A stretch of 64,000 nucleotides of DNA from Sulfurospirillum diekertiae. Lineage in GTDB: Bacteria; Campylobacterota; Campylobacteria; Campylobacterales; Sulfurospirillaceae. The DNA lies in NCBI RefSeq assembly GCF_011769985.2, contig NZ_CP039734.2:2418001-2482000 (forward strand). Direction: 5' to 3'. Shown piece after piece: positions 9,273 to 18,550 of this stretch (position 1 is the first letter of the stretch; each line of letters starts with the position of its first letter). The notes under the pieces are model-generated. The model saw nothing but the letters and a program-made list of their open reading frames with translations, was not told the origin of the DNA and did no database searches. A program made the translations under genes and the position numbers.

Positions 9273-9300
9273 ACCATTATGTTTTAATTTATATAACGAA
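9273..9300 (+). promoter_or_regulatory. ModE-type operator before the second globin/binding-protein unit
   Basis: The right half TATATAACGAA (9290-9300) matches the ModE half-site except at the last position but one; the left half ACCATTATGTT (9273-9283) is weaker, with the same six-base spacing. It lies 46 bases before the globin-2 start. Confidence 0.6.
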
Positions 9301-9345
9301 TGTGAGTAAAAATTATCAACTATTTTAATAGTTCAAGGAGACACT

Positions 9346-9919
9346 ATGCCCGTTATGATTGATGGTGTTCAAGTACAACTCTTTAGTGAATGTAACCCCA
9401 ACGCCCCTTTCCCCCAAACCGATGAAAATCCAAGACGTGCCCACCCAAAGATTGATGTGATCTTTCCAGAACTTTTTTTTCCTTCCAATAAAACTTATCT
9501 AGCAATTGGGGAAGCCAAAATTCGTGAAGTGGTTAAACGACATCATGATCTCGTACGTAAAAGCAAAATAGGTCATCTTTATCCTCAAGATGAAGCTGCT
9601 TTTATTGCAGCCACAACCAAAATTGAAGATTTTTTTGTGCAAATGTTAGGCGGTGCTGATCTGACCCTATACCTCCAAACAAGGCCATCCAAAACTCAGA
9701 GAGCGTCACTTTCCCTTTGAAGTCACTGAAACAGGGCGTGACATCTGGCTGATGTGTTTTAAAAAAGCACTCAAACAAGCTCACGTTCCTAAAGAGCTCT
9801 TACCCGAAATTTGGAATTGGGTTGAGTCCATCTCAATGCGTATGATCAATAGACGCACCAGTATGGAGATGCTCAAACGTTATCCTTATGAAAGCATACA
9901 ATCTTATTTTGATGCTTAA
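9346..9919 (+). pseudogene. Globin-like protein 2, frameshifted
   Basis: Paralogue of the globin-like gene at 6022-6567. The first 106 codons give IDVIFPELFFPSNKTYLAIGEAKIREVVKRHHDLVRKSKIGHLYPQDEAAFIAATTKIEDFFVQMLGGADL, then the frame runs to a TGA at 9718. From 9665 a second frame continues the alignment, PYTSKQGHPKLRERHFPFEVTETGRDIWLMCFKKALKQ ... MRMINRRTSMEMLKRY, to a TAA at 9917-9919. Dropping the A at 9664 restores one 190-codon gene with the expected proximal His (RERHFPF). Either decay or a sequence error. The start follows AAGGAG. The binding-protein gene is 37 bases downstream. Confidence 0.8.
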
Positions 9920-9956
9920 TGCTCTTTACATGTAAAAATTATCCAAAGGATTTTTG

Positions 9957-10979
9957 ATGCGCTATTTACTGCTCTTTTTACTTTTTTTTAGCTCACTTTT
10001 TGCCAATAATACACGCACATTTACTGATATTTCGGGCAAAACGATCAACTTGCCTGAACATATCACACGTATTTATGGCTCAGCACCTCCTATCACTTTT
10101 ATGCTCTATGTCATCGATGACGCACCGTTGATTGGTGTAAATTTTCCACAGACAAACAAAGACAATAGTGATGGTGAGAAATTTTTGAGCAAACACTTCA
10201 TGAGCCTTCCCGTGCTAGGGGGATGGCATGGAAACAACACCCCTAACTTAGAGGCAATTATCGCAGTAAAACCAGATGTCATTGTGACATGGGATACGCC
10301 ACTTCTCAATGAAAAAACGTCCAAAGATTTAGCACGCATCAACATCCCTGCTCTTAAAGTGAATATTGATGACTCTCGTAATTACCCTGAAGTCTTTCGC
10401 TATCTTGGAAAAGTGATGCACAAGGAAGAGCGTGCCAATCAGCTCGCAAATATGGCACAAAATTATTTGGACGAGCTTAAAAATTTTGTAGCAACTGTTC
10501 CTGAACAAGAGCGTACCAAAGTTTATTACGCCGAAGGTGATTTCGGACTTCAAACAGAGTGTGACGTCTCATTTCACTCTGAACCTCTAACGCTTGCTGG
10601 AGGAAATTTAGTCCATAAATGTATTCAAAACAGTGTTATTGGATTGCAAGAAGTTAGTTTTGAGCAAGTTCTCATCTATGCTCCTGATGTCATTATTGTG
10701 CAAAATCCTGCTTTTTATAAAACGATTTTTACCGATAAAAAATGGACTATGCTTAAAGCAGTTCAAACCAAAAGAGTGTACTTAGTACCAAAATCCCCTT
10801 TTAATTGGACAGATCGCCCCCCTTCCTTTATGCGTATTATTGGGGCACATTGGATTGCAAGTAAACTCTATCCAACACGTTATCCTTTTAAGATTCAAGA
10901 GAAAGTGAGAGCATTTTACCAACTCTTCTTTGGCGTTGCACTAAGTGACGAAGATCTCAAAACTTATTTTGAGCTTTAA
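9957..10979 (+). CDS. Periplasmic substrate-binding protein 2 (paralogue of the 3978-4994 protein)
   Basis: Secreted binding protein (340 aa) with a signal peptide (MRYLLLFLLFFSSLFA) and the same landmarks as binding protein 1: TECDVSFH, a second conserved Cys (HKC), VSFEQVLIYAPDVIIVQ and FNWTDRPPSFMRIIG. It starts at the ATG at 9957 behind AAAGGA. No permease or ATPase accompanies it, so it probably delivers to the transporter at 2180-3981 or acts as an accessory receptor. Globin plus binding protein recurs as a pair in both halves of this locus, which suggests a duplicated functional module. Confidence 0.85.
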   Translation: MRYLLLFLLFFSSLFANNTRTFTDISGKTINLPEHITRIYGSAPPITFMLYVIDDAPLIGVNFPQTNKDNSDGEKFLSKHFMSLPVLGGWHGNNTPNLEAIIAVKPDVIVTWDTPLLNEKTSKDLARINIPALKVNIDDSRNYPEVFRYLGKVMHKEERANQLANMAQNYLDELKNFVATVPEQERTKVYYAEGDFGLQTECDVSFHSEPLTLAGGNLVHKCIQNSVIGLQEVSFEQVLIYAPDVIIVQNPAFYKTIFTDKKWTMLKAVQTKRVYLVPKSPFNWTDRPPSFMRIIGAHWIASKLYPTRYPFKIQEKVRAFYQLFFGVALSDEDLKTYFEL

Positions 10980-10984
10980 AGGCT

Positions 10985-11021
10985 AAGGCTCTCTCATCGA
11001 ACCTTTTAGAGAGCCTTTGGT
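10985..11021 (+). terminator. Rho-independent-like terminator after binding protein 2
   Basis: AAGGCTCTCT (10985-10994) pairs with AGAGAGCCTT (11008-11017) and is followed by a short TTGG tail. It sits right after the stop at 10979. Confidence 0.65.
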
Positions 11022-11058
11022 TTGTAATAAAACCTACTTTTGATGAAAGGAACACCCT

Positions 11059-12840
11059 ATGATCTGCTCAATTTGTGAACGAAGATGCCGTGTTGAAGAG
11101 AACAATATTGGTGCGTGTGGACGTTATCAATGTCACAACAATACCATGATCGAACGCTTCCCCAATTCCTATCTTGTAGTAGCTCCTATTTCTGCTGAGA
11201 CGATGCCCGTGCTTCATTTTCATCCCCGTGCAAAATTTTTACAAATTAGTACCACAGGGTGTAATTTTGACTGTTTGGGGTGTATTTCAACGGTAGTTGC
11301 CAAAGAGATGGATGTGCAAAGTCCCGCGCTTAAAAAACTCTCTCCCATACAAATTGTGAACAAAGCGTTGGAGCAAGAGTGCGATGGTATTGCTTTTTTA
11401 ATGAACGATCCCCTCGCCTCTTTTTATAGCTTTCTTGAAATCTGCACTCTTGCCAAAGAGTGTGGGCTACTGACAGGCTGTTCCACCAATGGCTATTTCA
11501 CACCCGAATCGCTTAATCTCCTCGCTCCACATTTGGATTTTGTCAATATTGGACTTAAAGGCTTGTGCAATGACGTCTACAAAAGTTGTGGCGCAAACAG
11601 TTACAAACCCGTTTTACGCAATATTGAGCTCTTTTACCGTAAAGGTGTGCATGTTGAAGTGGCGTGTATTCATAAAAAAGATAATGATGATGAAGTCCTT
11701 GCTATTGCAGATACTATAGCAAAGATTTCAAAAGAGATTCCGCTTCAAATCATGCGGTTTATTCCCATTGATGATGCCAGTATTAACCTTGAGCCATCTA
11801 TCTTAGCTTCTGAAAAGCTTTATAAAAAACTCACATCCCACCTTGATTATGTCTACCTTTTTAACTCCCCAGGCTCAGAGTGCCTGAACACCTATTGCCC
11901 CGAATGTGGTGCGCTCATTTTTGAGCGAGATTTTTACGGTCCAATGGGTTCCAAATTAAGAACGATCAGCCACCACTATCAGAACAATACCTGTTCGCAC
12001 TGTCATCACAAACTGCCTATCGTAGGAAACCCTTGCCAAAAAGTGTTTGATGAAGATGGTTTTGAAGGTGGATACCCTCTTACTAGAGCACTCGAAATTG
12101 TCGAAGGAACACTCGCAACACTCGGAGTGACAGAGCAAAAAGAGGTTACAAGATGTTGGGAAGAACTTTTACGTGGAGATGGACTAAAACGTTTACATGT
12201 AAACATTCAAAATTTTGAAGATTATGCCAACACCATCCATTATCTTGCCACAATGACCCACACAGAACCTACCGCCAAAAAACTTTTAACCTTTATGCGA
12301 GATAAAATTGCCATGATTGCGCAAGAACTCCCCAAGGTAGTAACAAAGCCACATGTTTATTACGTGATGGGCAAACCTTTATTTGCACTCGAAGAGGAGC
12401 GACTTGAAAATCAATTGGTCGAGATGGCGGGTGGTATTAGTGTCAATAAAACGCTCAGTTTAAAAGGAAGACCCGGACGGAAAATCTCTGTTGAAACACT
12501 CAATGAACTCAACCCAGACGTTATGTTTATCTCTTCTTTTTTGGATTGTCCGTTGGACGAGTTTTACACTTTTTGTGAAGAGCAAGGTATTGTTGTCAAT
12601 GCTGTAAAGAGTAAACGCATCTATACACACCTAGCCCCTTGCTTTGATTTTGGGAGCCCCCGATGGATTTTAGGCTTGATGCACATCGCCAATATGTTGC
12701 ATCCTGAACTTTATCATTTTGATGTTTTACACGAAGCAAAGGTCTTTTATCAGGAGTTTTATGACACACCATTAAATATACCTTCTATCAATCGCTCCTT
12801 TGCAAAACCAAGTCCATACCACAAGATGCTTCATATTTAA
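11059..12840 (+). CDS. Radical-SAM protein fused to a substrate-binding-protein-like domain
   Basis: Cytoplasmic protein of 593 aa with no signal peptide. Residues 1-30 hold two Cys pairs (CSICERRC, CGRYQC). The radical-SAM cluster motif CNFDCLGC lies near residue 71, in the style of pyruvate-formate-lyase-activating/AmmeMemoRadiSam enzymes. Four more Cys (CPEC, CSHCHHK) around 285-320 may bind metal. Residues from about 425 to the end (VYYVMGKPLFALEEERLENQLVEMAGG ... LNPDVMFIS ... FDFGSPRWILGLMHIANML) align with the C-terminal lobe of the two periplasmic binding proteins here. Such a lobe in the cytoplasm, joined to a radical enzyme, suggests it recognises or processes the imported ligand or hands off the metal. 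The reaction is unknown. Confidence 0.8.
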   Translation: MICSICERRCRVEENNIGACGRYQCHNNTMIERFPNSYLVVAPISAETMPVLHFHPRAKFLQISTTGCNFDCLGCISTVVAKEMDVQSPALKKLSPIQIVNKALEQECDGIAFLMNDPLASFYSFLEICTLAKECGLLTGCSTNGYFTPESLNLLAPHLDFVNIGLKGLCNDVYKSCGANSYKPVLRNIELFYRKGVHVEVACIHKKDNDDEVLAIADTIAKISKEIPLQIMRFIPIDDASINLEPSILASEKLYKKLTSHLDYVYLFNSPGSECLNTYCPECGALIFERDFYGPMGSKLRTISHHYQNNTCSHCHHKLPIVGNPCQKVFDEDGFEGGYPLTRALEIVEGTLATLGVTEQKEVTRCWEELLRGDGLKRLHVNIQNFEDYANTIHYLATMTHTEPTAKKLLTFMRDKIAMIAQELPKVVTKPHVYYVMGKPLFALEEERLENQLVEMAGGISVNKTLSLKGRPGRKISVETLNELNPDVMFISSFLDCPLDEFYTFCEEQGIVVNAVKSKRIYTHLAPCFDFGSPRWILGLMHIANMLHPELYHFDVLHEAKVFYQEFYDTPLNIPSINRSFAKPSPYHKMLHI

Positions 12841-12869
12841 GCAGTACCCTCTTGTACTTATGGTTAAAT

Positions 12870-12897
12870 TTCGTTATAGTTCCAAGTATATAACGTA
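12870..12897 (+). promoter_or_regulatory. ModE-type operator before the methyltransferase gene
   Basis: TTCGTTATAGT (12870-12880) and TATATAACGTA (12887-12897) are separated by six bases; the central CGTTATA and TATAACG arms are mirror images. It is 14 bases before the start codon at 12911, so bound repressor would block initiation. Confidence 0.7.
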
Positions 12898-12910
12898 TAA
12901 AGGATGTTTT

Positions 12911-13675
12911 ATGGAACCAGCGTTTAATTTTTGGGACAACATGGCGAAGCGCTACCCACGCTTTAACGATATAACAATGAGTCAAGACGTCAATCATATT
13001 TTAAATTGGTGCCAAAATAAAAATGTTTCATTTGAGGGTGCTTCTATTTTAGATATTGGGGCAGGAACTGGAACCATTGCCATTCCGTTGGCACAAAAAG
13101 GCGCACAGGTAACTGCTATGGATATTTCAGAAGGAATGTTGGCAGCACTCAATGAAGATGCAAAAGAACAAGGACTCAGTGCAAAAGTTTCTACGCACCA
13201 AAGTGATTGGGACTCATTTCCATTAAACCAAAAATACGACATTGTCATCGCTTCAATGACTCCTGCGATTAGTGACCTACAAAAAATTGAAAAAATGCTT
13301 GGAGCTACAAAAGGGATAGGTATCTATGTTGGTTGGGGAAAATACCGCATTAATAAATTGGTAGAAGCTCTCGTGAAAGCTCATACAAAAGAAGAAGAGG
13401 ATTGCGCATCAGGTGGCTGTATCAAAGCCAATCAATTTATTGAAATTTTAAAAGAGAAAAATATTCCTTTTGAGAGCGATTTTTTTGCAACATCTTGGGT
13501 CGATATGTACACTTTTGATGAGGCAAAAGAGTATTCTTATGATCAACTCAAACGTAAAGAGATAACCCCTGATGAAGAGATTGTAGAATCTATTTTAGTC
13601 TCGTTTCTTAAGGATGATAAAGTCCATGTAAAAACGGAAGCAGAAAAAGGGATGGTTTTGTGGAACGTCGCTTAA
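12911..13675 (+). CDS. Class I SAM-dependent methyltransferase
   Basis: Soluble methyltransferase (254 aa). Motif I is ILDIGAGTGTIAIPLA near residue 47, followed by the acidic residue of motif II (VTAMDIS) and motif IV (YDIVIASMTPAI). A Cys-containing stretch, EEEDCASGGCIK, near residue 160 is unusual and could bind metal. Start chosen at the ATG at 12911 behind AAAGGATG. Preceded by its own ModE operator and followed by a strong terminator, so it forms a separate, probably ModE-controlled unit. Substrate unknown. Confidence 0.85.
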   Translation: MEPAFNFWDNMAKRYPRFNDITMSQDVNHILNWCQNKNVSFEGASILDIGAGTGTIAIPLAQKGAQVTAMDISEGMLAALNEDAKEQGLSAKVSTHQSDWDSFPLNQKYDIVIASMTPAISDLQKIEKMLGATKGIGIYVGWGKYRINKLVEALVKAHTKEEEDCASGGCIKANQFIEILKEKNIPFESDFFATSWVDMYTFDEAKEYSYDQLKRKEITPDEEIVESILVSFLKDDKVHVKTEAEKGMVLWNVA

Positions 13676-13708
13676 GAAGATACCCTTAATTGGGCATCTT
13701 CTTTTTTA
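13674..13708 (+). terminator. Rho-independent terminator
   Basis: AAGAAGAT (13674-13681) pairs with ATCTTCTT (13696-13703), with an inner CCC/GGG pair and a T-rich tail. It starts within the methyltransferase stop codon and serves the convergent molbindin gene as well. Confidence 0.85.
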
Positions 13709-13709
13709 T

Positions 13710-13919
13710 TTATTCTTTAATCAATAAAACGTTAACGGCTTTAACAATGACTTTGACTTTATCACCCTCTTTGAGTCCCATCTCTTCGATGGATTCCATG
13801 GTCATAACGGAGCTCATTTTGTTAGCAATAATATCACCAACATCAACCTGACACATCACTTCGCCTTTTTTGATCTTCTTAACTGTTGCTATAATTTCAT
13901 TTCGTGCGCCGTATTTCAT
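13710..13919 (-). CDS. mop: Molbindin (single Mop/TOBE domain)
   Basis: Small cytoplasmic oxyanion-binding protein (69 aa from the ATG at 13919). The single Mop domain is clear: GARNEIIATVKKIKKGEVMCQVDVGDIIANKMSSVMTMESIEEMGLKEGDKVKVIVKAVNVLLIK. I preferred the second ATG because GAGGAG lies 7 bases before it but only 1 base before the first. Such proteins assemble as hexamers that store or buffer molybdate and tungstate. Its presence beside the ModE locus supports Mo/W homeostasis here. Confidence 0.92.
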   Translation of the reverse strand: MKYGARNEIIATVKKIKKGEVMCQVDVGDIIANKMSSVMTMESIEEMGLKEGDKVKVIVKAVNVLLIKE

Positions 13920-14005
13920 TGTCATACTCCTCGGTTTAAATAGAACAAAATGCTACTCCAAAGCCTTATAACCTGTCAATTCCAAACGCTTTACATGTAA
14001 AAATT

Positions 14006-15085
14006 TTAAATGACATAATCATTCCATAAAGCCTCATTCGTATAGATGCGTGCACTCTCAAAATGGACAAACAAAGCGCCATTTTCATACGCTTTAATTG
14101 CTTGCCATTCGGTTTTTGAAATCTCAGCTTCCACCTTTTGGCGCTCATGCAGTGTTTCAAGCTCTACCCTCACGCGAGGACCTACCAGTCTCCAGCCAAT
14201 CAGTTTCGCTTCAATGCCACCACCAAGGGCGTTATCAATACTAATGTGAATCTCATGCGGACGAACAAAAAGCGATGCTTCTTTGGAGCTCCCAAGATCG
14301 GGCGTATTTAGCTCGGTGTTTTCAAGATGGAGTGAGCCTTGCTCCACGCGGGCGTGAAACAGATTGACATTGCCCAAAAAGCCATAGACAAACGGATTAG
14401 CAGGTCGGTCATACACCTCTTCGGGCATGCCAATTTGCTCGATTTTGCCTTGATTCATCACAACGATTTTATCGGAAACTTCAAGTGCTTCTTCTTGGTC
14501 GTGGGTCACAAAGACACTGGTAATGTGAATTTCATCGTGCAGATTACGAAGCCATTGGCGCAGTTCTTGGCGCACTTTAGCATCGAGCGCACCAAAAGGC
14601 TCATCCAGTAACAATACTTTTGGCTCCACTGCAAGGGCACGCGCTAAAGCGACACGTTGACGTTGACCACCTGAGAGTTGTGAGGGATAGCGATTAGCAA
14701 TCCAATCTAGCTGAATGAGTTTCAGCAGTTTATGGACCCGCTCTGTAATCTCCTCTTCACTCGGACGTGTTGCTTTGGGACGCACACGAAGTCCAAAGGC
14801 AACATTTTCAAACACACTCATATGGCGAAAAAGCGCGTAGTGCTGAAATACAAACCCCACTCCCCGATCACGCACATGCGTTGCGGTCGTATCTTCACCG
14901 TTAAAATAAATCGTTCCACTATCCGCCTCTTCTAGTCCTGCAATGATGCGAAGCAGGGTCGTTTTCCCTGAGCCTGAAGGGCCAAGAAGCGCTACAAGTT
15001 CACCATCGGGAATGGTCAAATTGATGTTATCGAGGGCTGTAAAAGTATCAAAACGTTTATTAATATTTGAAATCTGAATACTCAT
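14006..15085 (-). CDS. cysA: Sulfate/thiosulfate ABC importer ATPase
   Basis: ATPase of 359 aa with Walker [10 protein letters not shown] near residue 35, signature [16 protein letters not shown] near 137, Walker [13 protein letters not shown] near 157, and a C-terminal TOBE-like region ([12 protein letters not shown]). CysA-typical [18 protein letters not shown] lies in the Q-loop segment. Last gene of the sbp-cysT-cysW-cysA operon, following cysW by 9 bases behind AGGATAAAGA. A TTTACATGTAAA copy follows its stop at 13991. Confidence 0.93.
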   Translation of the reverse strand: MSIQISNINKRFDTFTALDNINLTIPDGELVALLGPSGSGKTTLLRIIAGLEEADSGTIYFNGEDTTATHVRDRGVGFVFQHYALFRHMSVFENVAFGLRVRPKATRPSEEEITERVHKLLKLIQLDWIANRYPSQLSGGQRQRVALARALAVEPKVLLLDEPFGALDAKVRQELRQWLRNLHDEIHITSVFVTHDQEEALEVSDKIVVMNQGKIEQIGMPEEVYDRPANPFVYGFLGNVNLFHARVEQGSLHLENTELNTPDLGSSKEASLFVRPHEIHISIDNALGGGIEAKLIGWRLVGPRVRVELETLHERQKVEAEISKTEWQAIKAYENGALFVHFESARIYTNEALWNDYVI

Positions 15086-15094
15086 TCTTTATCC

Positions 15095-15931
15095 TTAATG
15101 CGCGAGTGAGCGTTTTTTACCGATGCGCCACTCAATGAAACTTTTTAGCACCAACGTTACCAGTGCTAAAAGGGTTAAAAGTGAAGCAACCGCAAAGGCC
15201 GCGGTGAAAAGGTACTCGCCATATAAAATCTCTACATGTAAAGGCATTGTGGTAGTCAAACCCCTGATGTGACCTGAAACAACTGCAACCGCACCAAACT
15301 CGCCCATCGCTCTGGCGTTACTTAAAATCACGCCATACAGCAGTCCCCATTTGATGTTAGGAAGCGTCACTTTCCAAAAGGTTTGCCACCCTGTTGCTCC
15401 CAGCGTTAAAGCAGATTCTTCTTCATCTTTGCCTTGCTCTTGCATCAAAGGAATGATCTCACGTGCCACAAACGGTGAGGTGATAAACAAGGTTGCAAGG
15501 ATAATGCCGGGTGTGGCAAATACAATGCGTATATCATGCTCCCCAAGCCACGCGCCAAACCAACCTTGACTTCCAAATAACAGCACAAAAATCAGACCTG
15601 CAATGACGGGTGAAACGGCAAAAGGCAGATCAATCAGAGTAATTAAAAACCCTTTACCCCGAAATTCAAACTTGGCAATCAACCAAGCCGTGGCAACACC
15701 AAAAACGGTATTGAGCGGAACGGTAATGAGCACGACTAAAAGGGTTAGCTTAATCGCAGCAATGGCGTCAGGTTCACTGATAGATTCCCAGTAGATTTTC
15801 CACCCTTTTGCAAGCGCTTCACTAAAAACAACCGCCAAAGGAAGCGCTAAAAAAATGCCTAAAAAAAGAAGCGTAATACCCAATAAAAGCGGTTTCAGCC
15901 ACTTCGGTTCTAAACGATGTTCTGTTTGCAT
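15095..15931 (-). CDS. cysW: Sulfate ABC importer permease CysW
   Basis: Inner-membrane permease (278 aa) with six or so hydrophobic helices and the MetI-type EAA signature [31 protein letters not shown] near residue 172. It pairs with CysT to form the channel. Third gene of the sulfate operon, 9 bases after cysT. Confidence 0.92.
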   Translation of the reverse strand: MQTEHRLEPKWLKPLLLGITLLFLGIFLALPLAVVFSEALAKGWKIYWESISEPDAIAAIKLTLLVVLITVPLNTVFGVATAWLIAKFEFRGKGFLITLIDLPFAVSPVIAGLIFVLLFGSQGWFGAWLGEHDIRIVFATPGIILATLFITSPFVAREIIPLMQEQGKDEEESALTLGATGWQTFWKVTLPNIKWGLLYGVILSNARAMGEFGAVAVVSGHIRGLTTTMPLHVEILYGEYLFTAAFAVASLLTLLALVTLVLKSFIEWRIGKKRSLAH

Positions 15932-15940
15932 CTTCTCTTC

Positions 15941-16771
15941 CTATAAACTTTTTTCACGACTGTAAATCTGAATCGCATTGATCAAAAATAAAATGATAAA
16001 TGTGGCAAGTAACATCACCGTTCCCACCGCTGTTGCGCCCACATAATCAAATTGTGAAAGCTTAGTTACGATGATCAGTGGCACGATTTCACTCACAAAG
16101 GGCATATTGCTTGAGATAAAAATAATCGAACCATACTCTCCCAGTGCCCTTGCAAATGAGAGTGCAAATCCTGTTAGAAGTGCTGGCAATAAAGAGGGTA
16201 AAATCACTCTTGTAAACGTTTGCACCCACGATGCACCCAAACTTGTCGCTGCTTCTTCAAACTCTTTTTCAAACTCTTCAATGACAGGCTGAACGGTACG
16301 CACCACAAAAGGAAGCCCGATGAAGATGAGTGCGACCACAACACCTGCCCTAGAATAGGCGATCACGATGCCTAAGGGATCTAAGAGTCTTCCAATCCAA
16401 CCTGTTTGTGCAAAAATAGCCGCAAGGGCAATACCCGCAACCGCTGTGGGAAGGGCAAAAGGCAAATCAACCAGTGCATCAACAATTTTTTTACCCAAAA
16501 AGTTATAACGCGCTAATGCCCATGCGATAATTAGTCCAAAAAAGAGGTTGATAACTGCCGCAATCAGACTCGCTCCAAAACTCAGTTTAAACGAAGCTAA
16601 TACTCTAGGGTCTATAATGACCGCACTAAATTCGCTCCATGAAAGTTTGGTCGTATAAAGCAGTAACCCTCCCAGTGGAATGAGCACTAGGAGGGTTACG
16701 TAAGTCAGGCTAAAGCCAAGCGTTAAGCCAAACCCTGGCAAAACACTGGGCTTTCTAAAGCGCCATTTCAT
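15941..16771 (-). CDS. cysT: Sulfate ABC importer permease CysT (CysU)
   Basis: Inner-membrane permease (276 aa). The EAA loop [46 protein letters not shown] begins near residue 168 and is diagnostic of CysT-type sulfate permeases. Its start overlaps the sbp stop by 4 bases, so it is translationally coupled to the binding protein. Confidence 0.92.
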   Translation of the reverse strand: MKWRFRKPSVLPGFGLTLGFSLTYVTLLVLIPLGGLLLYTTKLSWSEFSAVIIDPRVLASFKLSFGASLIAAVINLFFGLIIAWALARYNFLGKKIVDALVDLPFALPTAVAGIALAAIFAQTGWIGRLLDPLGIVIAYSRAGVVVALIFIGLPFVVRTVQPVIEEFEKEFEEAATSLGASWVQTFTRVILPSLLPALLTGFALSFARALGEYGSIIFISSNMPFVSEIVPLIIVTKLSQFDYVGATAVGTVMLLATFIILFLINAIQIYSREKSL

Positions 16772-17787
16772 CGCTTAATTGAAGCGAAGATCTTGTCAAA
16801 CTCGCCACCGTCCGCAAAGTGTTTCTTTTGAGCTTCCCCCCATCCGTTAAAGAGCGCATCAATCGTAAAGAGTTTTAGTTTTGGAAATGTTGATTCACTC
16901 TCTTTAATAATTTCAGGATCGGTTGGACGGTAGTAATTTTTAGCCGCAATTCTCTGTCCTTCTTTAGAGTAGAGGTACTCTAAGTAGGCGGTTGCTACCT
17001 CTTTCGTTCCTTTTTTCTCAACGTTTTTATCCACAATGCTCACACTTGGCTCAGCTAGAATACTAATACTGGGAACAACGATGTCAAATTTATCGGGACC
17101 TAATTCTTTAATTGACAAGATCGCTTCATTTTCCCAAGCAATTAAGACATCGCCCAAACCTCTTTGAACGAAGGTATTGGTAGCTCCTCTAGCGCCTGAG
17201 TCAAGGACGGGGACGTTGGCGTAAATTTTAGAGACAAACTCTCTGGCTTTCTCTTCACTGCCGTATTTTTCAAGCCCATAGCCCCACGCCGCTAAATGGT
17301 TCCAACGTGCTCCACCTGAAGTTTTAGGATTGGGCGTTATAACTTTAACATCGGGCTTTGCTAAATCATCCCAGTCATGAATTCCTTTAGGATTGCCTTT
17401 TCGTACTAAGAAGACAATGGTAGAGGTATAAGGGGCACTGTTATGAGTAAATCGTTTTTGCCAATTAGGATCAATCGCATGCGCTTTTTCAGCAATCGCA
17501 TCGACATCGTACGCAAGAGCTAAGGTAACCACATCTGCATCCAAACCATCGATAACACTTCTGGCTTGCGCACCTGAACCACCATGTGACTGACGTACGG
17601 TTACGTTGTCACCTTTAATCTCTTTCCAATGTTTAGCAAAGGCTTGGTTATACTCTTTGTAAAACTCTCTAGTTGGGTCGTACGAGACGTTAAGCAAGGA
17701 GATATCTGCGGCGTGAATGGAAGGCACGATAAGTGCCAAAACTGCAACAGCTAATGAAAAAAGACGTTGTGTGTATAAGAATTTCAT
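16768..17787 (-). CDS. sbp: Periplasmic sulfate-binding protein
   Basis: Sbp/CysP-type receptor (339 aa). A signal peptide ([26 protein letters not shown]) is followed by [19 protein letters not shown] and the sulfate-contact motif [34 protein letters not shown]. Downstream are [18 protein letters not shown] and [11 protein letters not shown]. The ATG at 17787 is preferred over the longer frame to 17856 because the peptide begins there. First structural gene of the operon, preceded by a 21-codon leader ORF and hairpins. Confidence 0.93.
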   Translation of the reverse strand: MKFLYTQRLFSLAVAVLALIVPSIHAADISLLNVSYDPTREFYKEYNQAFAKHWKEIKGDNVTVRQSHGGSGAQARSVIDGLDADVVTLALAYDVDAIAEKAHAIDPNWQKRFTHNSAPYTSTIVFLVRKGNPKGIHDWDDLAKPDVKVITPNPKTSGGARWNHLAAWGYGLEKYGSEEKAREFVSKIYANVPVLDSGARGATNTFVQRGLGDVLIAWENEAILSIKELGPDKFDIVVPSISILAEPSVSIVDKNVEKKGTKEVATAYLEYLYSKEGQRIAAKNYYRPTDPEIIKESESTFPKLKLFTIDALFNGWGEAQKKHFADGGEFDKIFASIKR

Positions 17788-17811
17788 GTTTTTTCTTTCT
17801 GATTTTTTTCT

Positions 17812-17933
17812 GGAGTTCTCAAAGAACTCTTGTGATGACTCTTGAGTCAAGCTCAAAAGCTCTGCTAAACGCTACTTGCCTCTTACACAAAGAAATTTTG
17901 CACAACTGAATGCATTTCTTTTTACATGTAAGA
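17812..17933 (-). promoter_or_regulatory. Structured leader between the Cys leader ORF and sbp
   Basis: In the sbp transcript, starting 8 bases after the leader ORF stop, TCTTACA...AAAGAAAT (17933-17914) can pair with ATTTCTTTGTGTAAGA (17896-17881). Further on, GAGTTCT (17829-17823) pairs with AGAACTC (17819-17813) just before the sbp ribosome site. A TTTACATGTAA copy lies inside the first stem. The stems are seen directly; that they act as an attenuator or translation switch is inference. There is no strong T run after the first stem. Confidence 0.5.
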
Positions 17934-17940
17934 CGTTTTT

Positions 17941-18006
17941 TTAGCAACACATCAGACAAAAAACATGAGTACTCTTTCCATGAACAATGGCTTGTTTAGA
18001 CTTCAT
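17941..18006 (-). CDS. Candidate cysteine-sensing leader peptide of the sulfate operon
   Basis: A 21-codon ORF with an excellent ribosome site (GGAGG, 6 bases before ATG) encodes MKSKQAIVHGKSTHVFCLMCC and ends in TAA 153 bases before sbp. Three of the last five residues are Cys. Short Cys-tailed leader ORFs are known in other bacteria to regulate sulfur genes by ribosome stalling; that this one does so is inferred from its tail, position and the hairpins after it. Too short to prove coding by composition. Confidence 0.6.
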   Translation of the reverse strand: MKSKQAIVHGKSTHVFCLMCC

Positions 18007-18160
18007 GGTTTACCTCCTTGTTTTAAAGTGACGAAATAATAGCAGAATTATTTTTTATTGTCAATAATACCAAGCGATTTACTAATGTATTATGGGTTTT
18101 CTCATCTCTTTTAATGCAGTTATGTTATAATCTCATCAAATTCACTCAAAGGTCTCTTTG

Positions 18161-18550
18161 ATGTTTTATACCGTTTTGGCTATTTTTTCAGGTGCTGGTT
18201 TTGGTGCACTTTTGCGTTGGTTTTTAGGAACAAAACTGAACAGCATTTACCCGTCCATTCCTCTTGGAACACTCAGTGCCAATCTTATTGGCGGTTATCT
18301 CATCGGATTATTCATTGCTTTTTTTGCTTCCAATACAGCCTTAGCACCAGAATGGCGACTTTTCATCATCACAGGTTTTTTAGGCGGACTTACAACGTTT
18401 AGCACGTTTAGTGCCGAGATCGTCTCCCTTATTCAAGAAGGGCGTCTTAGTATGAGTATCGTTGCCGTTCTTTTACATGTCATGGGTTCTATCGCTATGA
18501 CATTTTTGGGTATTGCCAGTTACACCCTACTTCAAAAAGGAAGTTTATGA
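18161..18550 (+). CDS. crcB: Fluoride channel/exporter CrcB (Fluc)
   Basis: Small membrane protein (129 aa) with four hydrophobic helices and the Fluc signatures [13 protein letters not shown] near residue 10, [17 protein letters not shown] near 35, and [15 protein letters not shown] near 72. It exports toxic fluoride as a dual-topology dimer. TATAAT at about 18125 could be its -10 box. No fluoride riboswitch was recognised upstream. It overlaps the DUF190 gene by 4 bases. Confidence 0.92.
   Translation: MFYTVLAIFSGAGFGALLRWFLGTKLNSIYPSIPLGTLSANLIGGYLIGLFIAFFASNTALAPEWRLFIITGFLGGLTTFSTFSAEIVSLIQEGRLSMSIVAVLLHVMGSIAMTFLGIASYTLLQKGSL

Noticed and set aside
18121..18160. Fluoride riboswitch before crcB
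   Set aside because: The sequence before crcB lacks the conserved fluoride-riboswitch blocks; only a TATAAT-like box is seen.
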